Shown here: one piece after another, positions 43,134 to 51,311 of the stretch
Layout: each line of letters starts with the position of its first letter
How positions within the stretch are numbered: position 1 is the stretch's first letter
NCBI GenBank assembly: GCA_041401985.1
Contig: JAWKTE010000006.1
Span: 1 to 64,000 of the forward strand
Direction of reading: 5' to 3'
Length of the DNA stretch: 64,000 bases
From: JACKHA01 sp041401985
GTDB lineage: Bacteria; Planctomycetota; Phycisphaerae; Phycisphaerales; UBA1924
Made by a program: the position numbers and the translations under genes
The notes under the pieces: model-generated
Told to the model about the DNA's origin: nothing
The model's input: only the letters and a program-made list of their open reading frames with translations
Database searches by the model: none

Positions 43134-43850
43134 TCAGTTGGCCCGCAGTTCGGCCAGGGACTCCTCGACCAGGCGGGCCTGGTCGTCGGCGCTGACCTCG
43201 CGCTGCAGGATCTTGCCCGCGACCATCGTCGCCAGCGACGCGGCCTGGCCATAGATCTCGCCGAGCGCGGTCTTCTTCGCGCTCTCGATGTCGCGCATGG
43301 CACGCTCGCGCATCTGGGCGACCTCGGTCTCGGCCTTGGCCTTGAGTTCGGCCGCGAACTGCTGCTGCTGACCGCGGGTCTCCTCGAGCATCTTCTGGGC
43401 CTCGCTGCGGGCCTCGGCCAGCGAGCGTTCGTAGGACTCGAGCGCGTCCTTGGCCTGACGGCGGGCCTCCTCGGCGGCCTCGATCTCCTGCAGGATCTTG
43501 TTCTCGCGCTCCTTCAGGCCCTTCGTGATCACGGGCCACACCCGCGTCGACAGGACGAAGAACACGATGCCGAAGACCACCAGGGCCGTGATCATCGGGA
43601 TCAGGCCCTGCTGGATGGTCGGGATCACGCCGGCCGGGGTGTGGTCGCCGTGCCCGTCCCCGTGGTCATCGCCGTGGGCACCCGCGGCGTGGTTGCCATT
43701 GGTGTGCCCATCGTCGGCGTGGCCACCGTCGTTGTGCGCGGCGGGCGCGGCGCCATGGGCCCCGGGCGGGGTGGCCAGGGCCTGATGGGCCGGCACGAGC
43801 CAGAGCGTCGCGGCCAAGGCGATCGCAAGCATTCGGAGGGTGCGGAGCAC
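43134..43850 (-). CDS. atpF: ATP synthase FO b subunit, His-rich N-terminal extension
   Basis: 238 residues. A signal-peptide-like start (LRMLAIALAATLWLVPAHQALA) is followed by a His/Asp/Gly-rich stretch (AHNDGGHADDGHTNGNHAAG, then HGDDHGDGHGDH; about residues 38-75), one membrane helix (IPMITALVVFGIVFFVL) and a long coiled coil with EIEAAEEARRQAKDALESYE and QMRERAMRDIESAKKTAL. This is the b subunit of the peripheral stalk, with an N-terminal extension of about 70 residues compared with classic b subunits. GTG 43850 is chosen because GGGAG lies seven bases before it; ATG 43832 is an alternative. The His-rich stretch would face the outside of the membrane. Confidence 0.88.
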   Translation of the reverse strand: MLRTLRMLAIALAATLWLVPAHQALATPPGAHGAAPAAHNDGGHADDGHTNGNHAAGAHGDDHGDGHGDHTPAGVIPTIQQGLIPMITALVVFGIVFFVLSTRVWPVITKGLKERENKILQEIEAAEEARRQAKDALESYERSLAEARSEAQKMLEETRGQQQQFAAELKAKAETEVAQMRERAMRDIESAKKTALGEIYGQAASLATMVAGKILQREVSADDQARLVEESLAELRAN

Positions 43851-44021
43851 GGGCGGACTCCCTACTCGTGGAAGGTCGGACTCGTGAAGGACTGACAGGC
43901 CGCGCGGGCACGCCCGCGCGGCGAAGCCGGTGCGCCGCCGATGGGCGACGCGCCGGGGTGGACGCACGATCCCTTGGCGCCGAAACCTCGCGCGGGGCGG
44001 GGCGTCGGCGCGGGGGGCGGC

Positions 44022-44366
44022 TCAGAGGGCGGCCAGCAGACCGACGACGACCGCGAAGAGGGTCGCACCCTCGACCAGCGCGGCCGCGAGGATCATGTTG
44101 GTGCCGATGGGGCCCTGGGCCTCGGGCTGGCGGGCGATGGACTCGACCGCGCCCTTGCCGATCAGGCCGATGCCGATGCCGCCGCCCATGACCGCCAGGC
44201 CGGCGCCGATGGCCGCCAGGCCACGACGGGCCGACTCGTTCTCGGCGTTGGCCAGGTCAATCATCTCCCCGGCGTTGGCGGGGACGTACTGGGCCAGCGC
44301 CTGCGAGACGCCGGCGACCGCCAGAGCGCCGAAGGCCAGGGCGACGTTGCGGATGATCTTGCTCAT
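44022..44366 (-). CDS. atpE: ATP synthase FO c subunit
   Basis: 114 residues: an N-terminal extension with a signal-peptide look (VALAFGALAVAGVSQALA), then two membrane helices. The first has RGLAAIGAGLAVMGGGIGIG, the second AALVEGATLFAVVVGLLAAL, with the ion-binding Glu at residue 99. The residue after Glu is Gly, not Ser/Thr as in Na+-type rings, so H+ is the likelier coupling ion (inference). The loop RQPEAQGP is normal. It is third in the operon after atpI-like and atpB. Confidence 0.93.
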   Translation of the reverse strand: MSKIIRNVALAFGALAVAGVSQALAQYVPANAGEMIDLANAENESARRGLAAIGAGLAVMGGGIGIGLIGKGAVESIARQPEAQGPIGTNMILAAALVEGATLFAVVVGLLAAL

Positions 44367-44480
44367 TGGTCCCGATTCCCTTTCTGTCTGAACTGATTTG
44401 GCCCGCCGCGGCGGGATCGTGGTCCGAGTGGCCGGTGGATCAGGTCGGAGGGGCCCGGCCGGCCCCGTAGCGTGCGGAAC

Positions 44481-45461
44481 TCAGTGGGCGGGGACGGGGG
44501 CGGCGGTGTGGGGGGCGTCGTGCCCGGAGCCGTCGTCGTACACCCTGCCCAGGCCGTGGGCATGCGGGGCGCCCTCGTCGCCGTGGACCTCGTGGTCGTG
44601 CGGGTGGTCGTGGTGCGAGAGTTGCCCGATGAACACCGTCGTGAGGAACATGAACACGAACGCCTGCAGGAAGGCAACGAAGATCTCGAGGAAGTAGATG
44701 GCGATGGCGGCGATCGCGGACACGGCCGTCACGCCCGTGCCGATCAACGCCCCGGCCCCGAAGGCCATTCCCGTGAACATGAACAGCGTGGCCATCAGGA
44801 TGTGCCCGGCGGTCATGTTCGCGAACAGACGGATGGCCAGCGCGATCGGCTTGACGAACGTGCCCATGATCTCGACGGGCACCAGCAGGACCCACAGATA
44901 GGGCGGAGCCCCGCCGGTCAGGTGCTTGAGGTAGCCCCCGACGCCGAGTTCCTTCAGGCCCGCGGCGTTGATCACCAGGAACGAGACGAAGGCCAGCGCC
45001 GCCGTGATCATCAGGTTCTGCGTCGCGGTCCCGCCGACCGGGGCCATGTGGGCCTTCTTCCAGTCGGGGAAGGCCAGCAGGACGATGTCCAGGATCGGGA
45101 TCAGGCCCAGCAGGTTGTTGACCAGGATGAAGAAGAAGATCGTCGCCAGGAACGGCATGAACTTCTCGGTGCGGTCGCCCAGCAGCGGGCGGACCGTCTT
45201 GTCGCGCAGGTACAGGTAGATGACCTCGACCATGCCCGCGATGGGGTTGGTCGTGACGAACCGCCGGTTGCCCTGGCTCTCGTCCTTGGTGGCGATCTGC
45301 CGGGCCAGCCACGGGAACGCGGCCAGCATGATGACCATCGTCAGCAGCAGGTTGCCCGTGTGGGCCGTCCACACCCACCAACCGTCCACCGTGAAGAACT
45401 GGTGCTGGACGACGTGGTCGACGGGGTTGTCGGCGGCCAGGGTGTACATCGACGCGGGCAT
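44481..45461 (-). CDS. atpB: ATP synthase FO a subunit
   Basis: 326 residues. The membrane helices with FLATIFFFILVNNLLGLIP and, in the key helix, IRLFANMTAGHILM hold the essential Arg that faces the c-ring. The C-terminal about 45 residues are His/Asp-rich (LSHHDHPHDHEVHGDEGAPH...), an extension beyond the usual end. Its ATG overlaps the stop of the upstream atpI-like gene (TGATG at 45463-45459), so translation is coupled. AtpB forms the ion half-channels of FO. Confidence 0.95.
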   Translation of the reverse strand: MPASMYTLAADNPVDHVVQHQFFTVDGWWVWTAHTGNLLLTMVIMLAAFPWLARQIATKDESQGNRRFVTTNPIAGMVEVIYLYLRDKTVRPLLGDRTEKFMPFLATIFFFILVNNLLGLIPILDIVLLAFPDWKKAHMAPVGGTATQNLMITAALAFVSFLVINAAGLKELGVGGYLKHLTGGAPPYLWVLLVPVEIMGTFVKPIALAIRLFANMTAGHILMATLFMFTGMAFGAGALIGTGVTAVSAIAAIAIYFLEIFVAFLQAFVFMFLTTVFIGQLSHHDHPHDHEVHGDEGAPHAHGLGRVYDDGSGHDAPHTAAPVPAH

Positions 45462-45985
45462 CAGGCATCACCCCCGCTGGGATCGCTGGTGGAGGACGAA
45501 GAAGCGGACGAAGAACGGGCGGCGGGGCCGGTTGCGCCGCCCTCGCCGGAAAGGTCGGCCCCGATCTCGCGGATCACGCCGCGGACCAGCGGCGTCTCGA
45601 CCGCCAGCGTCACGAGCGACACGCCCAGGAACGCGACGGCGAAGACGAACTTGTCCGGGCTGCCGCCGTCGGGCCCGACGGCCGTGACCATATAGGCCAC
45701 GCCGATGGCGACCGAGGCCAGCAGGCGGGCCATCGACAGGCCCATGAACAAGGTGGTCAGGCTCAGAAGGTGGCGGGTGCGGACGGTGGCCAGCACCGCG
45801 TACATGCCCCCGACCGCAAGCACGACCGACCCGGCGCCGACGGCGGCGGTCGCGGTCTCCGCGGGACGGGCCAGGGCGAGCAGCCCGACGATGACGCCGC
45901 TCGCCAGGCCCGAGGCCCCGACCACCTTGGGCGCAAGGCGACCCACGGGGAGCCTGATCGCGGGATGAGCCGGGATGGCCGTCAT
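45461..45985 (-). CDS. AtpI-like membrane protein at head of ATP synthase operon
   Basis: 174 residues with four predicted membrane helices (GASGLASGVIVGLLALARP, VVLAVGGMYAVLATV, LTTLFMGLSMARLLASVAIGVAYMV, FVFAVAFLGVSLVTLAVETPL) and a Ser-rich tail. Sequence identity to AtpI is not evident, but its position upstream of atpB and translational coupling to it (stop and start overlap) point to a role in FO assembly. Start is ATG 45985; the longer frame from 46087 has no family support. Confidence 0.7.
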   Translation of the reverse strand: MTAIPAHPAIRLPVGRLAPKVVGASGLASGVIVGLLALARPAETATAAVGAGSVVLAVGGMYAVLATVRTRHLLSLTTLFMGLSMARLLASVAIGVAYMVTAVGPDGGSPDKFVFAVAFLGVSLVTLAVETPLVRGVIREIGADLSGEGGATGPAARSSSASSSSTSDPSGGDA

Positions 45986-46162
45986 CTGGGCGTTGATCTC
46001 GGGATGCGGAAAAAGAGGCCTCACCACCCCCGCGCCGAGGCCGCGTGTCCCGCGACGCCCGGCGTGGGACGGGAAGAATAGCCCCACGCCGGGGGATCGG
46101 CGACCCTGTTCGAGCGGGTCGTATGAGTGGATCAGGCGCCTCGGCTCCGGGGCCGAGGGCGA

Positions 46163-46504
46163 TCAGCCCATGCCCGAGAGCATGGCCTCGGCCAGGGCCT
46201 CGATCTCGGCCTCGGACGGGCCGTCGCCGCCCATGGTCTCCTCGGCCTGCGGGTCGGCCCGGTGGGCGACATCCCCGAGATAGGTAACCTCCACCCCGAA
46301 GTTCTCGCCGACCTTCACCGCGACGCCAAAGCCCAGGTGGCGGTTGTTGATGAGCAGGTCGAGTTCCTCGTCGGCGGGCTTGTCGATCTCGATGATCGAG
46401 CCGGGCACGAGGGCCATGATGTCGCGCAGGGACATCTTCCGCGTGCCGACGCGGACGATCACGGGGACTTCGAGCGTCAGCAACTGCTTGAGGGTGCGGG
46501 ACAT
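46163..46504 (-). CDS. FliN/SpoA-type flagellar motor switch-like protein
   Basis: 113 residues starting MSRTLKQLLTLEVPVIVRVG at ATG 46504. The SpoA (FliM/FliN C-terminal) fold is shown by the segments KMSLRDIMALVPGSIIEIDK, LDLLINNRHLGFGVAVKVGE and VTYLGD, which form the C-ring beta domain of FliN. The family is part of the flagellar C-ring or of a type III secretion sorting platform. No other flagellar gene is near. It is on the same strand as, and 177 bases upstream of, the ATP synthase operon. Confidence 0.82.
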   Translation of the reverse strand: MSRTLKQLLTLEVPVIVRVGTRKMSLRDIMALVPGSIIEIDKPADEELDLLINNRHLGFGVAVKVGENFGVEVTYLGDVAHRADPQAEETMGGDGPSEAEIEALAEAMLSGMG

Positions 46505-46752
46505 CGGGTCTGTTTCGGCATCGTGGGAGGCGCGGGACAGCCCGGAACGGCCCGCAAGACCCGTGCCGGAGGGACTCGGGGCGGTCTGTTCGGGGCCAGT
46601 TCCTATCGCCGGCAAATCAGTGGTTATAGGACGATATTTGGGTCTGGACTTCGGAGGGATTCGCCTACATGCTTATTGGCAGTCCCTGGAGGCGACTGGC
46701 CCGCACGTTGGCGGGCGGCGGTGTCGTCGGGGATGCAAAGGAGAGATTGGTC

Positions 46753-48642
46753 ATGAAGCGCAACATCATCGGTGGGATCGCTCTGGTCATGGCGTGCGGG
46801 ACCGCCGCGTCGGCCCAGTTGTGGAACGACAACTTCAACCGCGCCAACGGGGCCCTGGGCGGGGAGTGGAACATCCTCTCGGGCACGTGGGCGACCTCGG
46901 GCAGCGCGGGCACGCACACCAGTGCGCCGTCCAACGAGATCATCCAGCACAACAACGCCGACCTGCGCTACCAGCACGCCCGCGTCTCGATGGACGTGTT
47001 CTACGGCGGCGCCGGCTCGTACTACGTCGGCCCGATGATCGGCCTTGGCGGGACCGACAGCATCCAGGTGAAGCTGCAGGCCCAGACCGGCTCCGGCTTC
47101 TTCTCGCACATCGGCATCTACCACCAGACCACGCTCGGGCCCGCCGCGGGCTCCGGGTTCGGCCAGTGGACCGGCACCACCACCCTGCCCGACCTGACCA
47201 CCAGCGCCGCGGGCTTCGTGGCTCTGCCCGTCGGCGCGGCGTTCACCGCGGCCCGCCTGCACGTCACATTCGACAGCCTCGACGTGATCCGCGTCGACAT
47301 CGACGCCAACATCGACGGCTCGATCGACTACACCTACACGCGCGACGGCGTGACCAGCGTCTCGAGCAACTTCGGGCGGCGTTACGGGGCCGCGGCGTGG
47401 GATACAAACGGCTCGTTCGACAACTGGCGCGTCCAGAGCCGCAACTGGCAGATCGTGGACTTCGACTACACCCCCGGCGCCGACAACCGCCTCGGCACCA
47501 ACGACGACGTGGCGCTGGTCGCTCCTTCGAGCTTCGGCGGGCAGACGACCCAGCTCTCGACCGAGTTCAACGCGCTGGGCCTGACCTTCCCGGCCGCGGT
47601 GGAGGACCGCAACGAGGTGCTGAACAACTCGACCTTCATCGTCCCGCCGTTCTCGACGCACCCGAACATCCTGACCTCCGCCGGCTCGCTCGTGACGGCG
47701 TTCGGCTTCAGCCGTCCGATCTACCGCGTCGGCGCGCTGCTGGGCGTCTCCGGCGGGGCCGACCGCATGCGGGCGTTCGACGCGAACAACAACGAACTGG
47801 CCAGCGTCGTCGGCGACGACACGTTTGAGCAGATCGTCACGGGGCGTCCCATCGCCCGCGTGACCGTCGAGGGCGAGGCCGGCGCGGCGACCCCCGCGAT
47901 CGACAACCTCGTCTTCACCGGCGGGCTGGTCGTCGACAGCGGTCCCAACGGCACCAACGCGACCTTCAGCGGGGGCGACTACGTCTCCGGCTCCGAGTTC
48001 ACGCTCGAGGCCCCGCTGACGATCCTCAGCCTCGGCTGGGTTGACGCCGAGGGCGACGGGCTGGCCGGCTCCCACCAGGTCTTCCTGTGGAACGTCGCGA
48101 CCCAGACCCTGGTCACCCAGGCCACCGTCACGCCCAGCAGCAAGCGGGTTCCCTCCGCGCGCGGCCCGGCCCAGTGGTTCCTCGGTCACACCGGCCCCGT
48201 CACCCTGCCCGCCGGCACCTACCGCGTCGTCGGCACCATGGCCACCGACACCATCGTCGTCAGCGGCGACCAGCTCGCCATCGGCGGGGCCAGCATCACC
48301 CCCGGCTACGTCCGCACCGACTTCCCCAGCGGCGGCAACGGCTACCCGAACCTGTTCTTCACCAGCACCGGCGTCCGCGCCACCGCCTCGGTCCTGTCCG
48401 GCTGCCTGGCCGACCTGACCCGCGGCGCGATCGCCGGCCAGTCCGGTTACGGCGTGCCCAACGGCATCCTCAATAACGACGACTTCTTCTACTTCCTCGC
48501 CCAGTTCGCCGCCGGCAACCTCGCGGTGGCCGACCTGACCACGGGCGCGATCGCGGGCCTGCCGGGCTACGGCGTGCCGAACGGCGTGATCACCAACGAC
48601 GACTTCTTCTACTACCTGGCCATCTACGCCGCGGGCTGCTGA
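46753..48642 (+). CDS. Large secreted protein with GC-type dockerin
   Basis: 629 residues. Signal peptide MKRNIIGGIALVMACGTAASA. Residues about 22-240 form a lectin-like beta sandwich (LWNDNFNRANGALGGEWNIL, VSMDVFYGGAGSYYVGPMIG, TFDSLDVIRVDIDANIDG). A middle domain (about 245-400) has a beta core. Then a DUF4082-like domain (about 405-545; SGGDYVSGSEFTLEAPLTIL, LPAGTYRVVG) precedes two dockerin-like units. The last residues are YAAGC. The lectin-like and DUF4082-like parts hint at a surface or carbohydrate-binding role; no enzyme motif is seen. AAAGGAGAG precedes ATG 46753. A twin-hairpin element follows the stop. Confidence 0.85.
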   Translation: MKRNIIGGIALVMACGTAASAQLWNDNFNRANGALGGEWNILSGTWATSGSAGTHTSAPSNEIIQHNNADLRYQHARVSMDVFYGGAGSYYVGPMIGLGGTDSIQVKLQAQTGSGFFSHIGIYHQTTLGPAAGSGFGQWTGTTTLPDLTTSAAGFVALPVGAAFTAARLHVTFDSLDVIRVDIDANIDGSIDYTYTRDGVTSVSSNFGRRYGAAAWDTNGSFDNWRVQSRNWQIVDFDYTPGADNRLGTNDDVALVAPSSFGGQTTQLSTEFNALGLTFPAAVEDRNEVLNNSTFIVPPFSTHPNILTSAGSLVTAFGFSRPIYRVGALLGVSGGADRMRAFDANNNELASVVGDDTFEQIVTGRPIARVTVEGEAGAATPAIDNLVFTGGLVVDSGPNGTNATFSGGDYVSGSEFTLEAPLTILSLGWVDAEGDGLAGSHQVFLWNVATQTLVTQATVTPSSKRVPSARGPAQWFLGHTGPVTLPAGTYRVVGTMATDTIVVSGDQLAIGGASITPGYVRTDFPSGGNGYPNLFFTSTGVRATASVLSGCLADLTRGAIAGQSGYGVPNGILNNDDFFYFLAQFAAGNLAVADLTTGAIAGLPGYGVPNGVITNDDFFYYLAIYAAGC

Positions 48643-48648
48643 GCAGAG

Positions 48649-48735
48649 CCCCACGCGCGGGCGTGGGGTTGATGGCGCAACATCCGGAGAATCTCACGGG
48701 GCGGGCGCGCGGGCGCCCGCCCCGTTTGTTTTTGT
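48649..48735 (+). terminator. Twin-hairpin 3' element, copy 1
   Basis: Hairpin one: CCCCACGC-GCGG-GCGTGGGG (48649-48668). Hairpin two: an 11-bp stem GGGGCGGGCGC/GCGCCCGCCCC (48698-48723), followed by GTTTGTTTTTGTT. The second is an intrinsic terminator of the 46753 gene. The whole arrangement recurs after the next dockerin gene. Confidence 0.85.
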
Positions 48736-48847
48736 TGGCGGGAACCCGGCGTGCGGTAGACTGGACGGATCGCCGCCGCGCCCGATCGGCTCGGGCGTCG
48801 CGGCGGCACGTCGGCCGAGGTGTCGGCCGGGATCGTGGAGGATTGCC

Positions 48848-49810
48848 ATGGAGCGTTCGCTTGCCGTTCTTGCTGTCGTCGCGCTCGCCGGCCTGGCACA
48901 GGCCCAGCCGCGCGTGGCGATCGTCGCCGCCGCCGACTCGCCCGGCGGGCCGCGGTACACCGACCCCCAGAACAAGTTGCTGGGCACGGGCCTGTTCAGC
49001 GCGGTGGACATCATCGACGCGCGGGTGGTCACGCCCACGCTGGCGGACCTGCAGCAGTACGACGCGGTGATGACCTGGACCAACTTCGACTACGCCGACG
49101 CCGTCACGCTTGGCAACAACATGGCCGACTACGTCGACGCCGGCGGCGGCGTGGTCGTGACGATCTTCGCCAACACCACCACGGGCACGAATCGGCGCCT
49201 CCAAGGACGTTGGGCGGGCACCTACGAGATCATCCCGGCGGGCCTGGGCAACCTCAGCACCGGCGGGCCGCTGGGCATCGGCAACATCCTGGTGCCGGGG
49301 CACCCGACGCTCGATTCGGTGAGCACGTTCAACGGCGGCAGCAGCAGTTGGCGGCCCACGAGCACGGCGCTCACGTCCCACGGCGTGAAGGTTGCCGAGT
49401 GGTCCGATGGCTCGACGCTCATCGCCGTGAGCAACCAGTACCCGACGCGCGTGGACCTTGGCATGTACCCGCCGTCGGACGTGGTCAGCGCGTCGTGGTG
49501 GGTCTCCGCGACCGACGGGGCGCGGCTTATGGCCAACGCGCTGATCTTCGCCTCTGGCGGCGGCGCCCCGACCTGCGAGCCCGACCTGACCACGGGCGCC
49601 ATCGCCGGCGTGCCCGGCTACGGCGTGCCCAACGGCGTGTTGAACAACGACGACTTCTTCTACTACCTGGCGCTGTTCGCGGCCAACGACCTGCGGGCCG
49701 ACCTCACGACCGGGGCGATCGCGGGCGTGCCGGGTTACGGCGTGCCCAACGGCATCCTGAACAACGACGACTTCTTCTACTACCTGGCGCTGTTCGCCGC
49801 GGGGTGCTGA
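48848..49810 (+). CDS. Secreted ThuA-like protein with GC-type dockerin
   Basis: 320 residues. Signal peptide MERSLAVLAVVALAGLAQA. The mature part (about 20-235) starts RVAIVAAADSPGGPRY and has a Rossmann-like alpha/beta pattern (FSAVDIIDARVVTPTLADLQ, YDAVMTWTNFDY, ADYVDAGGGVVVTIFANT), as in ThuA/GATase-like proteins, but no catalytic triad is certain. Two dockerin-like units end LALFAAGC. GGAGG is six bases before ATG 48848. It lies 3' of the 46753 gene but has its own promoter region, because a terminator separates them. Confidence 0.85.
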   Translation: MERSLAVLAVVALAGLAQAQPRVAIVAAADSPGGPRYTDPQNKLLGTGLFSAVDIIDARVVTPTLADLQQYDAVMTWTNFDYADAVTLGNNMADYVDAGGGVVVTIFANTTTGTNRRLQGRWAGTYEIIPAGLGNLSTGGPLGIGNILVPGHPTLDSVSTFNGGSSSWRPTSTALTSHGVKVAEWSDGSTLIAVSNQYPTRVDLGMYPPSDVVSASWWVSATDGARLMANALIFASGGGAPTCEPDLTTGAIAGVPGYGVPNGVLNNDDFFYYLALFAANDLRADLTTGAIAGVPGYGVPNGILNNDDFFYYLALFAAGC

Positions 49811-49816
49811 GCAGAG

Positions 49817-49900
49817 CCCCACGCGCGAGCGTGGGGTTGTTCGCCGAACATCCGGAATACCTCACGGGGCGGGCGCGCGGGCGCTCGCCCCGTTTGTTTG
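49817..49900 (+). terminator. Twin-hairpin 3' element, copy 2
   Basis: Hairpin one: CCCCACGC-GCGA-GCGTGGGG (49817-49836). Hairpin two: GGGGCGGGCGC/GCGCTCGCCCC (49866-49891), followed by GTTTGTTTGG. The linker between hairpins (AACATCCGGA) is also kept from copy 1. It terminates the 48848 gene. Confidence 0.85.
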
Positions 49901-49993
49901 GCGGGTGAGTTGCGTGACGTGCCACGGCCGTGCGGCTCTGGACACGGTCGTGCGATCGTGGGTGGGTCGGGGCGTCGCCGGGGGTTCGGCACG

Positions 49994-50599
49994 CTACTCG
50001 CGCGGCGGGCTCACCTGCGCGGCCAGCAGGCGTTCATAGTCCACGAACATCCCCGCCCACGCGTCGAACGGCAACGCATCGCGCCGGGCTTGTGCCGATT
50101 CGATCGGCTGGATGATGAACAGGTCGTCCACGCCGTCGAGCCGCCAGCGGTCTCGGGCGGTCAGGCCCGCCTGCGCCGTGTCCGGCTCGGCCGCACCCGA
50201 GTAGACCAAATACTCGCTCAGCGGCACCTGGGCGTACGAGCCGGCCCAGTTGCGGCGCTGCTCGCGGCAGGTGCCGCACCAGTTGTAGAACCTCGGCTCG
50301 GCCCGCAGAAACGCGCGCCCGTCGCCCAGGTCCCGATCGATCTCGACGCCCCGGGCGACCACGACGCGCAGGAACTCGTCGCGCGCGGCGGGGTCCACGC
50401 CGGGAGCCCAGCGGATGCCGGCAGGCTCGAACACCCGCCCGTCGGCCAGCGTGATCCGCCCATCGGCGACGCCGTCGACCGACAGCGGGGCCGCGAGCGG
50501 GTGCTTGCGGTCCCACCACTCGGGCGCGAGACTGCCGCGGAACAGCCAGACCAGCCCGGCAGCGACCAGCACGAGGATGGCGACGCCGCGGATGTTCAT
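49994..50599 (-). CDS. Membrane-anchored protein, unknown
   Basis: 201 residues starting MNIRGVAILVLVAAGLVWLF, an N-terminal membrane anchor with the rest outside. A domain with ITLADGRVFEPAGIRW, FLRVVVARGVEIDRD and RFYNWCGTCREQRRN follows. The first part recalls SNase-like fold proteins and the two Cys are CxxC-spaced, but no catalytic Arg/Asp set can be confirmed. The upstream open frame (to 50818) is rejected as start. It is divergent from the 50677 gene across 77 bases. Function unknown. Confidence 0.65.
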   Translation of the reverse strand: MNIRGVAILVLVAAGLVWLFRGSLAPEWWDRKHPLAAPLSVDGVADGRITLADGRVFEPAGIRWAPGVDPAARDEFLRVVVARGVEIDRDLGDGRAFLRAEPRFYNWCGTCREQRRNWAGSYAQVPLSEYLVYSGAAEPDTAQAGLTARDRWRLDGVDDLFIIQPIESAQARRDALPFDAWAGMFVDYERLLAAQVSPPRE

Positions 50600-50676
50600 C
50601 CGGTGATTGATACTGTTCGGGGAGCGCGGCGGTTCCAGTCTCAGGGCGATGCCGCCGCGCCAGTCGGGAGCAAGCG

Positions 50677-51198
50677 ATGTACACGATCGACCATCGCGAC
50701 AAGGTCGTCCCCCTCGACGGCTTTCCGCGGAGCGAAACGGGGGCTCCCATGCCCATCGTGCTGAGCGATGAGGACCGGACGATGCTGGCGTACGCCGTGC
50801 GCGTGCCGCATCCGGCATTCGACGGCACGAATCCCCGGTCTGTCTCGCCCGATGACGCCGATCTCACCTACGCCATCATCGAGTTCGACGGGGGGTCGGT
50901 TCTCTTCGGCTATCCCAACGACGAGGTGCTCGGCGGCCACCCGCTCTTCGAGCGGGGACTCCGCTTTTATGGGGCCTTCGAGGTGGTCCAAACCTCGTGG
51001 ATCCGCGGCCTCGACCGCAGGAACAGGATCGTCTATCCGGACCGATCGGTCTTCGAGGGCGAGCGCCACATCATCCTGACGTTCCACGACTCCACGTTCG
51101 AGTGCCTGACGCGTTCGTGGACGATCCACGAGAGCATGACCTCGCCCCGGCGCGAGGTGGTGGCGCGGATGAACGAGATCCTGCACGCCGATCAGTGA
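50677..51198 (+). CDS. Protein of unknown function
   Basis: 173 residues, soluble. It starts MYTIDHRDKVVPLDGFPRSE and includes ADLTYAIIEFDGGSVLFGYP, HPLFERGLRFYGAFEVVQTS and ERHIILTFHDSTFECLTRSW. No family is recognised. It is acidic and mixed alpha/beta, with no signal peptide. GGGAGCAAGCG precedes the ATG. Confidence 0.65.
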   Translation: MYTIDHRDKVVPLDGFPRSETGAPMPIVLSDEDRTMLAYAVRVPHPAFDGTNPRSVSPDDADLTYAIIEFDGGSVLFGYPNDEVLGGHPLFERGLRFYGAFEVVQTSWIRGLDRRNRIVYPDRSVFEGERHIILTFHDSTFECLTRSWTIHESMTSPRREVVARMNEILHADQ

Positions 51199-51311
51199 GG
51201 GCGCAGACACCGTCGCGCGGCGCGACGAGACGTGGCGGCGACGGCGACAGGTCTTTCGGCACGACCATCGCTCCGAGCCGCGATGGCCCTGGCACAGGCC
51301 TGTGGTTCGCG

